From: Rhodospirillaceae bacterium
Lineage (GTDB): Bacteria; Pseudomonadota; Alphaproteobacteria; Rhodospirillales; Rhodospirillaceae
DNA length: 64,000 nucleotides
Assembly: GCA_029245025.1 (NCBI GenBank)
Contig: JAQWQC010000013.1
Coordinates: 112,214 to 176,213 of the forward strand
Direction: 5' to 3'
The notes below the pieces were generated by a model that did not search any database, was not told the DNA's origin, and was given only the letters and a program-made list of their open reading frames with translations. Each line of letters opens with the position of its first letter. Position 1 is the stretch's first letter. Position numbers and translations under genes: made by a program. Below are positions 25,740-34,049 of the stretch, one piece after another.

Positions 25740-26000
25740 ATGGATCAGGTAAGAATCATACCCGCGAACGAAGACGGACTTTCGTCGGTTGCAGCGGTTG
25801 AGCCAGTGCCGGTCACCATCGCCGTTGACGATGTACATGGCATCATCACCCGTGTTGTTGCTGTGGCCCGAGCCGCGGGGCGGGATTACGTCGAGCAATG
25901 CCGTTCGGCGGCGGAAGCGGTTGTCGCTGTGCGCCACGACCTGTCTTTTACGGAAGCTTTGAACGCCGTTTATCGCGTGCGTGAGCGCGACGCCGCTTAG
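25740..26000 (+). CDS. Hypothetical protein
   Basis: An 86-residue soluble protein, beginning MDQVRIIPANEDGL, with GAGGAAAAG upstream of the ATG. The N-terminal half looks like beta strand (VEPVPVTIAVDDV) and the C-terminal half alpha helix (DYVEQCRSAAEAVVAV, FTEALNAVYRVRERDAA). No cysteines forming motifs, no signal. Family not recognised. It overlaps the convergent tam stop by four bases. Confidence 0.6.
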   Translation: MDQVRIIPANEDGLSSVAAVEPVPVTIAVDDVHGIITRVVAVARAAGRDYVEQCRSAAEAVVAVRHDLSFTEALNAVYRVRERDAA

Positions 26001-26776
26001 CGCTTTCGCGCTAACACAAATATTCGTTTCATCAAGAATAGCGTTTTGCCGTCGGCCTGTTTGGGGTACGCGGCGGCAACCCGTTTGCTGTAATCGGCAA
26101 TGAAATCTTGCTGGTCTGTTTCGTTGAGCACGGAGAGATAAGGCGTAAGCCCAGTGCCGACTATCCAGTCAAACACTGGATTGTCGCCCCCCAGGACGTG
26201 GTGATAGTCAGTGACCCAGATATCAATTGGGTCACATGCCGGTGCCAAGAGGTCGTAGAAATCTTCGGGCTCCATGGGGTCTTTATACATCCAGACATCG
26301 GCCAGCTGGTCAGCCCAACGGCCGGACGTTACCGTGGCCCGGATGCACTTTTGGTAAGCCGATTGTTCCGTTACGGGAATCTGAAAGGCCAACCATCCAC
26401 CTGGCACAATCATATCCGCCAATCTTGGTACAACAGCCGCGTGATCGGTGACCCAGTGCAGAACAGCATTTGAGAACACCAGAGCCTGTGGAGAATCAGC
26501 CTGCCAAATGGTGATGTCACCCTTCTGCCATTTGATACCAGACTCACTGAATTCGTTGCGCGCCTTGTTCAGCATGTCAGGGGACAGATCAACGCCCATG
26601 ACGTCGCGGTCTGGCCATTGGTCTTTTAAGGCCTTGGTGACATTGCCCGGACCGCACCCGAGGTCAACAATCGGGCCGTCCACGTCCAATGGAATTTGGG
26701 CTATGAGATCAAGTGCCGGGCGCGCTCGATAGGCCTCGTAGCGCAGGTAAACGTCCGGGTTCCAGGTGTTATTCAT
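25997..26776 (-). CDS. tam: Trans-aconitate 2-methyltransferase
   Basis: A 259-residue class I SAM-dependent methyltransferase resembling Tam, which methyl-esterifies trans-aconitate. The N-terminus NPDVYLRYEAYRARPALDL is typical of Tam. AdoMet motif I is VDLGCGPGNVTKAL, motif II VMGVDLSPDML, then GDITIW and VFSNAVLHWVTDH. A C-terminal ADYSKRVAAAYP ... LFLMKRIFVLA also fits. Length matches E. coli Tam. No operon partner. Confidence 0.9.
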   Translation of the reverse strand: MNNTWNPDVYLRYEAYRARPALDLIAQIPLDVDGPIVDLGCGPGNVTKALKDQWPDRDVMGVDLSPDMLNKARNEFSESGIKWQKGDITIWQADSPQALVFSNAVLHWVTDHAAVVPRLADMIVPGGWLAFQIPVTEQSAYQKCIRATVTSGRWADQLADVWMYKDPMEPEDFYDLLAPACDPIDIWVTDYHHVLGGDNPVFDWIVGTGLTPYLSVLNETDQQDFIADYSKRVAAAYPKQADGKTLFLMKRIFVLARKR

Positions 26777-26815
26777 TTAGGTCACATAACATGATGGCGC
26801 ATCTTGCTGCCGGTC

Positions 26816-27628
26816 TTACCACGGGAGTGTTGTGCCATCCCACTTATGAAAGGTGCCGATATCGTCGAGGGTAAGGCCGTCAATCAGATCGATCATCTTG
26901 CCGATGGCATGGCGTGGGGCGTAAGCATTGGCCGCGACCATGCGTTGATCCCGTTCTGACAATGTCGCGGGGTCTTCGATAGCCATGTAGTTTTCTGTAT
27001 CGATGGTGCCAGGGGCAATCACAGCGACAATAACCCCGCGACCCTTGACTGCCTCGCCATAGGTGCGCATCAGCATATTTAATCCGGCCTTACTGGCGCG
27101 GTAAGACGGCGCCATAGAACTGCGGAGGTTGGTGATTGACCCACCGACCGCGCTCATCACCGCGATGGTTTTTTGTTCGCTAGCTGCCACATGCTCTAAG
27201 AAAGCCTCTGCAACATAAAGTTGTCCTGTAATGTTGGTTCGAAGTACTTGTTCCATCAAGGCGTAGTCGGTTTCACCATGGATGTTGCGCCCCACACGAA
27301 AAGTGTTGATGGCACCATTAAGATTGAGCACGTCGATGGGGGTGTTCGCATACTTTTGAGCCAGGGCGTCAACCTCGGCAAAGTCTGTGACGTCTAATTC
27401 TTCCACGGCTACGTTTGGGAATTTATCAGCGAGCGCGTTCAGTCGATCTGCTGTGGCCGGAGTGCGTGTGGTTGCGATAACCGTCCACCCGCGTTCTGCA
27501 TAGTCATTGATGAAGGCTAGGCCATGCCCTTGGGATGACCCAGTTACCAATACTCTGCGGGCTGTAGCAATTTCGGGCACGATCATCGTCAGTCCTATTA
27601 GGACCAATATAAGACGCAAGACGCTCAT
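26816..27628 (-). CDS. Short-chain dehydrogenase-like protein with N-terminal signal or anchor
   Basis: A 270-residue SDR (C-factor/CsgA-like) preceded by a hydrophobic leader of about 22 residues (LRLILVLIGLTMIVPEIATA). The start at 27628 is supported by AGGAG with good spacing, so the leader is likely translated. The Rossmann motif VLVTGSSQGHGLA starts directly after it. Catalytic residues: Ser in VMSAVGG and YRASKAG. NNAG is NLNGAI. If the leader works, the SDR domain would be periplasmic, which is unusual; it might instead remain membrane-anchored. Stands alone between tam and a membrane protein. Confidence 0.85.
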   Translation of the reverse strand: MSVLRLILVLIGLTMIVPEIATARRVLVTGSSQGHGLAFINDYAERGWTVIATTRTPATADRLNALADKFPNVAVEELDVTDFAEVDALAQKYANTPIDVLNLNGAINTFRVGRNIHGETDYALMEQVLRTNITGQLYVAEAFLEHVAASEQKTIAVMSAVGGSITNLRSSMAPSYRASKAGLNMLMRTYGEAVKGRGVIVAVIAPGTIDTENYMAIEDPATLSERDQRMVAANAYAPRHAIGKMIDLIDGLTLDDIGTFHKWDGTTLPW

Positions 27629-27744
27629 AGCTCATCTCCTAGAAAAACGGGTGGCACCAAAACGTGATTTTTTGTCGCGACCAGGACGTCCGCAGCTGGA
27701 TGTCAGCGGTGGGAGGGGCGCTACGCCCCCACTCTTGTCAGTCT

Positions 27745-28419
27745 CTAGAATGGTTTGACTTTGCCTAAAAAAGCGATCACCGCGACAACGGTCCAAAGAA
27801 CCATAGCCGCGACTTTTGAGCGGTCGAGCGCTGCCTCAATAATGTCATTGCCCGTGGTGGCTTCATCACCACCTGCACGGACCATGCCAAACCCAACAAC
27901 CCAGTTCTTAATTTCGCTGCGAAGGTAAACACCTAGCACAACCGCAAAACCAAACAGGAATAGTTTGGCGGCCAGCCATTTGTCCGCAATCGGTGCGGCG
28001 GTTATCAAAGACATCAGACCAAGGCCGCCCATTCCTAGAATGACGGCATAACGGGTATATATGTCGACGCCGCGCAGTTTTGGGGTCATGGCGTGCTGGT
28101 CATTGAAGAACATCCACCAGTTAGCGGCCAACCAGATCATGCAGAACACCCAGATGGTGATCAAAGGTGCGCCGCCGATGGGAGAAAGTCCCTGCATCCA
28201 GGCCATTTGAAAGCCCAAAGGAATAAGTCCGATGAGCGCGGTGCGGGGTCCCATGTCGCATTGCATGAGAACTTGCATAAAACGAAAACGTTCATCTAAG
28301 GAAAGATTACGATCTGCAACGAAGCGAGAGGAGAGGTAGACACCTAGGTCACCCCCCAGCCAATACACGAACAGCACTGTGTGGAGGTATATCAAAATAT
28401 CGTATGTCGTGATGTACAT
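27745..28419 (-). CDS. Multi-pass membrane protein, CopD/DUF2269-like
   Basis: A 224-residue protein with about six membrane segments: near residues 9-28 (YLHTVLFVYWLGGDLGVYL), 60-80, 85-105 (ITIWVFCMIWLAANWWMFF), 123-143, 147-165 and 203-221. An N-terminal His in the first segment and the LHTVLFVYWLGG start resemble CopD-like integral membrane proteins, but this is a loose match. A haem or metal role is possible. The gene is divergent from trkH and its small leader frame. Confidence 0.6.
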   Translation of the reverse strand: MYITTYDILIYLHTVLFVYWLGGDLGVYLSSRFVADRNLSLDERFRFMQVLMQCDMGPRTALIGLIPLGFQMAWMQGLSPIGGAPLITIWVFCMIWLAANWWMFFNDQHAMTPKLRGVDIYTRYAVILGMGGLGLMSLITAAPIADKWLAAKLFLFGFAVVLGVYLRSEIKNWVVGFGMVRAGGDEATTGNDIIEAALDRSKVAAMVLWTVVAVIAFLGKVKPF

Positions 28420-28520
28420 GGCTGCCCCGTTAGGCCCCCTGTTTGATCGATCCTAGATATGGCATCATAGAGTAACATACGCTGTGCGCCAGTGCAGGTT
28501 ACTCTCGGGAGGAGAGCGTC

Positions 28521-28643
28521 ATGGCTCCAAGGCTAAGATTGGATCTTATTTGTACTTCAGTGATGGTTTTATCTTCAACCATCTGGGCTGATGAACGGTG
28601 CAGCAGAGATGACTCCGCCGATTTCGCAATAGGTCAGACGTAA
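28521..28643 (+). CDS. Possible 40-residue secreted peptide upstream of trkH
   Basis: ATG at 28521 preceded by GGGAGGAG at ideal spacing, the best ribosome site in the interval. The product has a basic start (MAPRLRLD), a hydrophobic core (LICTSVMVLSSTIWA) with a plausible signal cleavage, and a short polar remainder (DERCSRDD...). It stops 4 bases before the trkH ATG, so it may be a leader peptide coupled to trkH or the stub of a truncated secreted protein. Confidence 0.42.
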   Translation: MAPRLRLDLICTSVMVLSSTIWADERCSRDDSADFAIGQT

Positions 28644-28647
28644 TTTC

Positions 28648-30087
28648 ATGGCGCGTATTCTATATGTCTTGGGCGTCTTGCTCGTTGTCCTCGCCTGCGC
28701 AGAGATTGTCCCGCTATTATCTGACCTGCTCTCCGGTAATCCGGATTGGATGGTGTTTGCCGTTTCAGGCGTGCTCACCCTATTCCTGGGCATTGCTATG
28801 GTGTTGGCCAATGCCAACCATCCAGAACGCCTAACTATTCGGGAGGCATATCTCTTAACTGCCCTCGCTTGGTTCATCCTGCCGGTCTTCGGGGCAGCGC
28901 CGTTTTTCTTTAGTAGGGAGGGGATCGGCATCACCGATGCGGTGTTTGAAAGTGTGTCTGGATTGACTACCACGGGCTCAACGGTGTTAACAGGTCTCGA
29001 CACATTTCCACCGGGCTTATTGCTGTGGCGGTCGATGCTGCAGTGGAGTGGTGGAATCGGAATCATCGTCATGGGGATTGCGATCCTGCCACTGTTGCGG
29101 GTCGGTGGTATGCAATTGATGAAGACCGAAGCGTCTGATACGTCCGACAAAGTGTTGCCACGAGCAAAAGAAATCGCTACCGGAATCGGTTCTGCTTACG
29201 CGGCGCTTACCTTTGTCTGCGCACTGGCGTACGGCTTTGCTGGCATGGGATCATTTGACGCCATCAACCATGCTATGACGACGATGGCGACAGGTGGTTT
29301 CTCAACCCACGACGACTCATTCGGTTATTTCAACGAACCAATACTACCGTGGGTTGCCATGATCTTTATGATTTTGGGCGCACTGCCATTTGTTCTTTAT
29401 TTGAAAGCGGTGAGCCGAGGCCCAATGCGATTGCTCAACAACGCACAGGTTCGTTTCTTTCTTCTCTTTTGTGTGGCGGTCATTGCGGTTTTGACATTGT
29501 GGGTCTGGCGCACAATGCCGTTGTCTTTGTTTGAGGCGTTTTCGCAGTCTGCTTTTAACGCGATCTCGATTGTCACGACGACTGGGTATACCAATGCCGA
29601 TTACACACTATGGGGAAGTGCGTCAGTAGTCTTCCTGATCATTACGTTTGCCGGTGGGTGTTCCGGATCCACAGCCGGGTCGGTCAAAATTTTCCGATAC
29701 CAACTCATGTTGTCGTTCTTGAAGTCCCAGGCTAACCGATTGATTCATCCGCACGGTGTCTTTCCGGTGACCTATGACAAGCGCGAAGTGCCATCCGAGA
29801 TTGTTTTATCTGTTACTGCTTTTCTGGCGCTATACCTAGTCAGTTGGTTCGGTTTGTCTGTTGCGCTGGCGTTCACAGGGCTAGGGTTTCAAACCAGTGT
29901 CTCGGCGGCCGCCGCCGCTTTAACAAATGTTGGTCCTGGGCTTGGTCCAATCGTTGGGCCGGGTGGAAACTTCAGCTCCCTTTCAGATGTTGCAAAATGG
30001 ATGCTTGCTGGGGGCATGCTGCTCGGGCGCCTAGAACTTTTTGTTCTTTTCGTGATGGTGACGCCGCGCTTCTGGCGTGAACTTTAG
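28648..30087 (+). CDS. trkH: Potassium uptake protein TrkH
   Basis: A 479-residue inner-membrane protein with four pore repeats of the Trk/Ktr/HKT superfamily. Filter segments: GLTTTGSTVL, MTTMATGGFST, IVTTTGYTNAD and LTNVGPGLG, each with its conserved Gly. RMLRSML-like region WRSMLQWSGGIGIIVM and GGCSGSTAGSVKIFRY are typical of TrkH. It needs a TrkA subunit, which is not in the window. The gene overlaps the convergent small gene at 30084 by four bases. Confidence 0.95.
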   Translation: MARILYVLGVLLVVLACAEIVPLLSDLLSGNPDWMVFAVSGVLTLFLGIAMVLANANHPERLTIREAYLLTALAWFILPVFGAAPFFFSREGIGITDAVFESVSGLTTTGSTVLTGLDTFPPGLLLWRSMLQWSGGIGIIVMGIAILPLLRVGGMQLMKTEASDTSDKVLPRAKEIATGIGSAYAALTFVCALAYGFAGMGSFDAINHAMTTMATGGFSTHDDSFGYFNEPILPWVAMIFMILGALPFVLYLKAVSRGPMRLLNNAQVRFFLLFCVAVIAVLTLWVWRTMPLSLFEAFSQSAFNAISIVTTTGYTNADYTLWGSASVVFLIITFAGGCSGSTAGSVKIFRYQLMLSFLKSQANRLIHPHGVFPVTYDKREVPSEIVLSVTAFLALYLVSWFGLSVALAFTGLGFQTSVSAAAAALTNVGPGLGPIVGPGGNFSSLSDVAKWMLAGGMLLGRLELFVLFVMVTPRFWREL

Positions 30088-30287
30088 CCCGGGTCTGGCG
30101 TGACTGTGGCGGGATCGTCTTGCGGTTCATCATCGAGCACACGTTTTGGCGGTGTCGCATAGACTGCTCTTTTACGGCTTTGCTCTATCGCGTCTTTCAG
30201 ATCTTGTTCTGCACCTTTGAGGAGATCGTTTTCGGTCTGATTTCCTCCACACATTTCGGTGACGCCCACAGAATCGGCAGTTCTCAT
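30084..30287 (-). CDS. Small hypothetical hydrophilic protein
   Basis: A 67-residue frame starting MRTADSVGVTEMCGG and ending in an acidic, proline-rich tail (EPQDDPATVTPDPG). The middle NDLLKGAEQDLKDAIEQSRK is likely helical. No family recognised, and no ribosome site is evident. An upstream in-frame start at 30308 is possible. It overlaps the trkH stop convergently. Composition looks protein-like, so a real small gene is plausible. Confidence 0.4.
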   Translation of the reverse strand: MRTADSVGVTEMCGGNQTENDLLKGAEQDLKDAIEQSRKRAVYATPPKRVLDDEPQDDPATVTPDPG

Positions 30288-30552
30288 TGATAGCAAATGT
30301 ATCGGCAAATGTTTGCTGCGGAGTTAATCAATTGCGGAAGATTCATCTTAAAATCGACCAGATTAAGGCAGGGGCGGGTCGTGTGATTGAGATGACAGGC
30401 CTGTGATATCACCTGGATGTGAGGCTAGCCCTGGTCTTTATTGTGTCATGTTAGATTTCAGTGATCGTTAAACCCGCCCGATTCGTAACAGACATGTCAT
30501 ACATTGACCGTTCCGAGCGATAGATCTAGCGGCGACTGAATAAGGAATTTCC

Positions 30553-31530
30553 ATGCTGATTCGAATGGCCAGTAAATCCACCCCCAAATCCAGCGAAATC
30601 ACGCCAAAGGATGCCTATCTGAATCGGCGTAAATTTATAGCCAGCACGGGGCTTATTGCTGGGTCTGCGGCGCTCGGAATTAGAAGTGGACCGGTGTCAG
30701 CCGCAGAGGAGCTGCCAGGTGTCAATCCCGCTCTGTCATCTATCATCAACGGTTATTCCAAGTTGGGTGACGATGACCCGCTTACGCCTTATGCGGACGT
30801 AACCTCCTACAACAATTTTTACGAATTCGGCACGGCCAAAGGCGACCCCGTCGAGAATGCCGGACCGTTCAATCCTAAGCCCTGGGAAATTACGGTGGAT
30901 GGGATGTGTGTCAATCCCGGAACACTAGGATTAGAAGATTTTCTCAAGCCTCATGATCTAGAAGAACGAATTTATCGCCTCCGCTGTGTCGAAGCTTGGT
31001 CGATGGTTGTGCCTTGGGTCGGTATTTCCCTGGCTGATGTGGTGAAGCGTTTCGAGCCAAATGGCTCCGCCAAATATGTGAAGTTTGAAACCATCGTTCG
31101 ACCGGAAGAAATGGTGGGTCAACGGTCCCGACGTATTTTGCCGTGGCCCTATGTCGAAGGCTTGCGTCTAGATGAAGCGATGAACCCTCTGGCAATCCTT
31201 GCTGTCGGTTTGTACGGTGAGGAATTGCCGAATCAGAACGGTGCACCGATCCGGTTAATGACGCCCTGGAAGTATGGTTTTAAGGCCATTAAGTCCATCG
31301 TCAAAATAACTTTTACCAATAAGAAGCCGCGTAATACTTGGAATGTCATGGCGGCCAACGAGTATGGCTTTTATGCCAATGTGAACCCGAATGTTGACCA
31401 TCCAAGGTGGTCGCAGGCCCGGGAACGGCGCATCGGAGACTTTCTACGTCGCGAGACTCTGATGTTTAACGGCTATGAAGAGGAAGTCGGTGAACTCTAC
31501 GCAGGGATGAACTTGCGCAAGGAGTATTAG
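30553..31530 (+). CDS. msrP: Periplasmic protein-methionine-sulfoxide reductase, catalytic subunit MsrP
   Basis: A 325-residue Mo-molybdopterin enzyme (formerly YedY) that reduces methionine sulfoxide in periplasmic proteins. Tat signal [20 protein letters not shown] at about residues 23-42. The molybdenum-ligating Cys145 lies in [11 protein letters not shown]. Other family landmarks are [30 protein letters not shown] and [21 protein letters not shown] precedes the ATG. Its haem-b membrane partner, msrQ, lies some 8 kb away at 39910 instead of adjacent. Confidence 0.96.
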   Translation: MLIRMASKSTPKSSEITPKDAYLNRRKFIASTGLIAGSAALGIRSGPVSAAEELPGVNPALSSIINGYSKLGDDDPLTPYADVTSYNNFYEFGTAKGDPVENAGPFNPKPWEITVDGMCVNPGTLGLEDFLKPHDLEERIYRLRCVEAWSMVVPWVGISLADVVKRFEPNGSAKYVKFETIVRPEEMVGQRSRRILPWPYVEGLRLDEAMNPLAILAVGLYGEELPNQNGAPIRLMTPWKYGFKAIKSIVKITFTNKKPRNTWNVMAANEYGFYANVNPNVDHPRWSQARERRIGDFLRRETLMFNGYEEEVGELYAGMNLRKEY

Positions 31531-31562
31531 TGCAGCATAGCATCCTCGGCTAAAGTCACGGT

Positions 31563-32375
31563 ATGCATTTCTTAGGTTCCATTTTTGCAAGTGTCCTGCT
31601 TGTCGTGAGTATGGCACAGCATTCTATTGGTCATGCTATGACGGTGCCGCGATCCAGCCTGTTTGAGTTGGTGGCGGGTGATCGTCTTGTAGATGCAGGG
31701 GTGTTCAAGGTGGCGACTGGGATGTCGGCGCGCACTGAAGCCTTTGAAATTGTCCGCCAGATTGATGGTGGGCGCATCGTGACCAGCATCACCACTCGTG
31801 CCGCTGCGGGTGGCAGTAGTATCTCTGCCGAAGGTCGGTGGACGTACGACGCCAATGAAAGGGCTGTGAACGCAGTTGGTAAAACGCGGTACGGCGACAC
31901 GCAGACCGAAATCGAGATTATTGCAGCGCCACCACTCGCGAGCATTACCGTTGAGGCTGGCGCTGTGAAACGCACTATCTCTGCGCCTTGTGATCCCGAC
32001 TGTTTGATTGATTTTTCACCAAGCGCTCTGCCGATGTTTACCATGACCCGGCAGTACGACCCCGACCGTGGCGGAATTCAAACTTTCAACATGGTCGGGC
32101 AGGGGTTATTCAGCGACAGTCCCTTGCTGGGGTCTTCGCTGCAGATTGAAGTGCTGGAGCGCGGCACGATAACCACCCCGGAGGGCGGTGAACTGGACGT
32201 GTTTCAGTATGTTGTTGCGCCAAACCTTTCCAGGCGCCCTGTCCGTGGGTTTGGGTTCAATCTTTGGGTTGATGCTGATCACCGCCCCCTGGCCTTTGAT
32301 ATGCCCGGCGAAACTCGGGGCGTCCGCGATGGCTTTGCGTTTGTTGTTGATGCCATGCCGTCTGAGTTCGATTAA
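31563..32375 (+). CDS. Secreted hypothetical protein
   Basis: A 270-residue protein with an N-terminal signal (hydrophobic residues about 5-24, ending SIGHAM). The mature part is beta-rich with many alternating hydrophobic residues; one close Cys pair occurs in APCDPDCLIDF. It contains VFQYVVAPNLSRRPVRGFGF near the end. I do not recognise a family. It follows msrP by 33 bases and may be co-transcribed, which would place it in the periplasm with MsrP. Confidence 0.65.
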   Translation: MHFLGSIFASVLLVVSMAQHSIGHAMTVPRSSLFELVAGDRLVDAGVFKVATGMSARTEAFEIVRQIDGGRIVTSITTRAAAGGSSISAEGRWTYDANERAVNAVGKTRYGDTQTEIEIIAAPPLASITVEAGAVKRTISAPCDPDCLIDFSPSALPMFTMTRQYDPDRGGIQTFNMVGQGLFSDSPLLGSSLQIEVLERGTITTPEGGELDVFQYVVAPNLSRRPVRGFGFNLWVDADHRPLAFDMPGETRGVRDGFAFVVDAMPSEFD

Positions 32376-32386
32376 AGGGCGTTTGA

Positions 32387-32674
32387 AACAAGACCGCTTC
32401 ATTATGCTCATACATACTTGTCCCCGCGTCCGATGCGTCTGCGTCGCGTGCAGCATTGGCGGGATCAGCGGACCTCGACGCGCGGGTTGCTGTTGCCACT
32501 GCGGCAAAGACCTCTAGAGTCTCTTCCTTTGATATGCCGTGGGTGGCTCTCGATGATGAGGCAGGCTTTGAAAGGCATCTCGCCCAGGCGTGTGAGCTTG
32601 GATTCACAGGGTGCTGTGCCATGAATGAGGCACAGGCGCAGCGCATTAACACGGTCTTTTCTGCCACGCGCTAA
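32387..32674 (+). pseudogene. C-terminal remnant of a CitE-like (HpcH/HpaI) lyase
   Basis: An open stretch without a start, following an in-frame TGA at 32384-32386. Its translation (SADLDARVAVATAAKTSR, FDMPWVALDDEAGFERHLAQ, ACELGFTGCCAMNEAQAQ, RINTVF) matches the last quarter of citrate-lyase beta / CoA-ester lyases: the returning helix, the xDxPxxxLDDEEGF strand, ALGFxGKxxIHPxQ and INxxF. The canonical IHP reads AMN here. The catalytic N-terminal barrel is absent, so it is most likely a deletion remnant, possibly joined to upstream sequence by a small fusion. Confidence 0.6.
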
Positions 32675-32840
32675 CCCAATGACACTTAAACTAAATCCCA
32701 GGTGACCAGCGTCGTGCATGGGCTTGTTTGGTTTGATCATTAAGGCGTTGAGATTATTGGGCAGAAGAACGAAAAACGAACCGTGCATTGGCTCGCTCCT
32801 CGCTCATTCTTGAATATTTTTTTGGTCGTCATTCCGAGGG

Positions 32841-33863
32841 TTACACCCCAGCGTTGGAAACACCAAAGACCGAACCCTTGCCACCTAGGCCGCCACGCCC
32901 TTCTTTTCGCCTCTTATCGATGATCTTTTTGGCGTAGGACCAAGTGTTTTCATTCTCCGCAAGGCCTTGCCATTCTCGCGGCGCTTCCAAGTATTTTGGA
33001 TAGTGCTTTTCGGTGTAGTCGAGAATGTGTTTCGGGAGTTCAGCGGCCCCGTTCATCAACTTGAATGACTGGGAGTGATAGACCATGTGGCCTGGCCGAT
33101 TACCCATTTCCATAAACGGTAGCCACATGCCATTCCTTGCCCAAGCCGTGTGATTAGAAGCTGTAGTGACGTCAGGATTTGCCACTTCAGACAGGCTACT
33201 CGAAATCGCCCACAATTCACATGATTGATAAACATCGGTTTGTGAGTGAAGCGGATATTTTTTGCGACTGATGGGATTCTCCTTGGTGCGGAAAACATCA
33301 ATCTGGAAGACGATACGATCGCCAACAATTTGGTGATCAAAGGGGGGCGATCTAAAGCCACCATTGACCCGTGAAATACGGTTCACAGGATCATTGAGAA
33401 TATGCATCACCTCAACCGTGCGGCCGGTCACGGGGTTGGTCCAGGTATCGAGAATTTCGCCTGTCTTCGGATCCATGTAGTAGAGCACTTCACGGTGATG
33501 GAAGTTCCACACACCGTCGCCCTGATAATCGAGGCGGGTTGCACCGATGCCGTATGTTTGAAAGGCAAGGTAGTTCGCTTCGCCGGGAACCCACATCCAG
33601 GCCTTACCGCCAAACCCGCTAAGAATGTCATCACCAGAGAGATCACCCTGGATCTTCAAAAGTGTTCTGAGGTTTGTTTCAGGATCCATGGTGTCAAAAC
33701 CGTCGGGAACGGCAGCCGACGCTGACGCGGGCATCATCGATGCGGCTGCGGCACCGGCAGCGCCCATACCCGCTCCACCCAGCATGCACCGTCGGCTTAT
33801 GGCATTGGGGTGGAAGGTGTCAGACATCAACGGGGGAAGGGCATCAGTAGTATCTGTCATCAT
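32841..33863 (-). CDS. Tat-exported DUF1838 family protein
   Basis: A 340-residue DUF1838 protein, the most canonical of the four here. A Tat signal (NAISRRCMLGGAGMGAAGA ... SASAAVPDG) follows a 20-residue leader. Family landmarks: DPETNLRTLLKIQGDLSG, AWMWVPGEANYLAFQTYG, VLYYMDPKTGEILDTWTN, PVTGRTVEVMHILNDPVN, and KHYPKYLEAPREW at the end. GAGAGGA precedes the ATG at 33863. Function unknown. Divergent from the FGE-like secreted gene with a 186-base shared upstream region. Confidence 0.9.
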   Translation of the reverse strand: MMTDTTDALPPLMSDTFHPNAISRRCMLGGAGMGAAGAAAASMMPASASAAVPDGFDTMDPETNLRTLLKIQGDLSGDDILSGFGGKAWMWVPGEANYLAFQTYGIGATRLDYQGDGVWNFHHREVLYYMDPKTGEILDTWTNPVTGRTVEVMHILNDPVNRISRVNGGFRSPPFDHQIVGDRIVFQIDVFRTKENPISRKKYPLHSQTDVYQSCELWAISSSLSEVANPDVTTASNHTAWARNGMWLPFMEMGNRPGHMVYHSQSFKLMNGAAELPKHILDYTEKHYPKYLEAPREWQGLAENENTWSYAKKIIDKRRKEGRGGLGGKGSVFGVSNAGV

Positions 33864-34049
33864 CAAATCCTCTCGCGGCGTGAAAAGTTGTGAGATCAGT
33901 CATATCAAGCATTCTTCATTGCATAGGGTAGCCCAGCGTCGAGTGTCCGACTGGTGGGCGAGTTAACTGGCCTGTCTCGTTAAATCCTTTGCAATTCTAG
34001 TCCTGAGATTCGTACTCTCACGGAGAAAGAGGAAAAGGAGATATCCACT

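Noticed and set aside
28575..29150. 191-residue minus-strand frame over the 5' end of trkH
   Set aside because: Antisense shadow of trkH; Thr/Ser/Pro-rich translation without family features.
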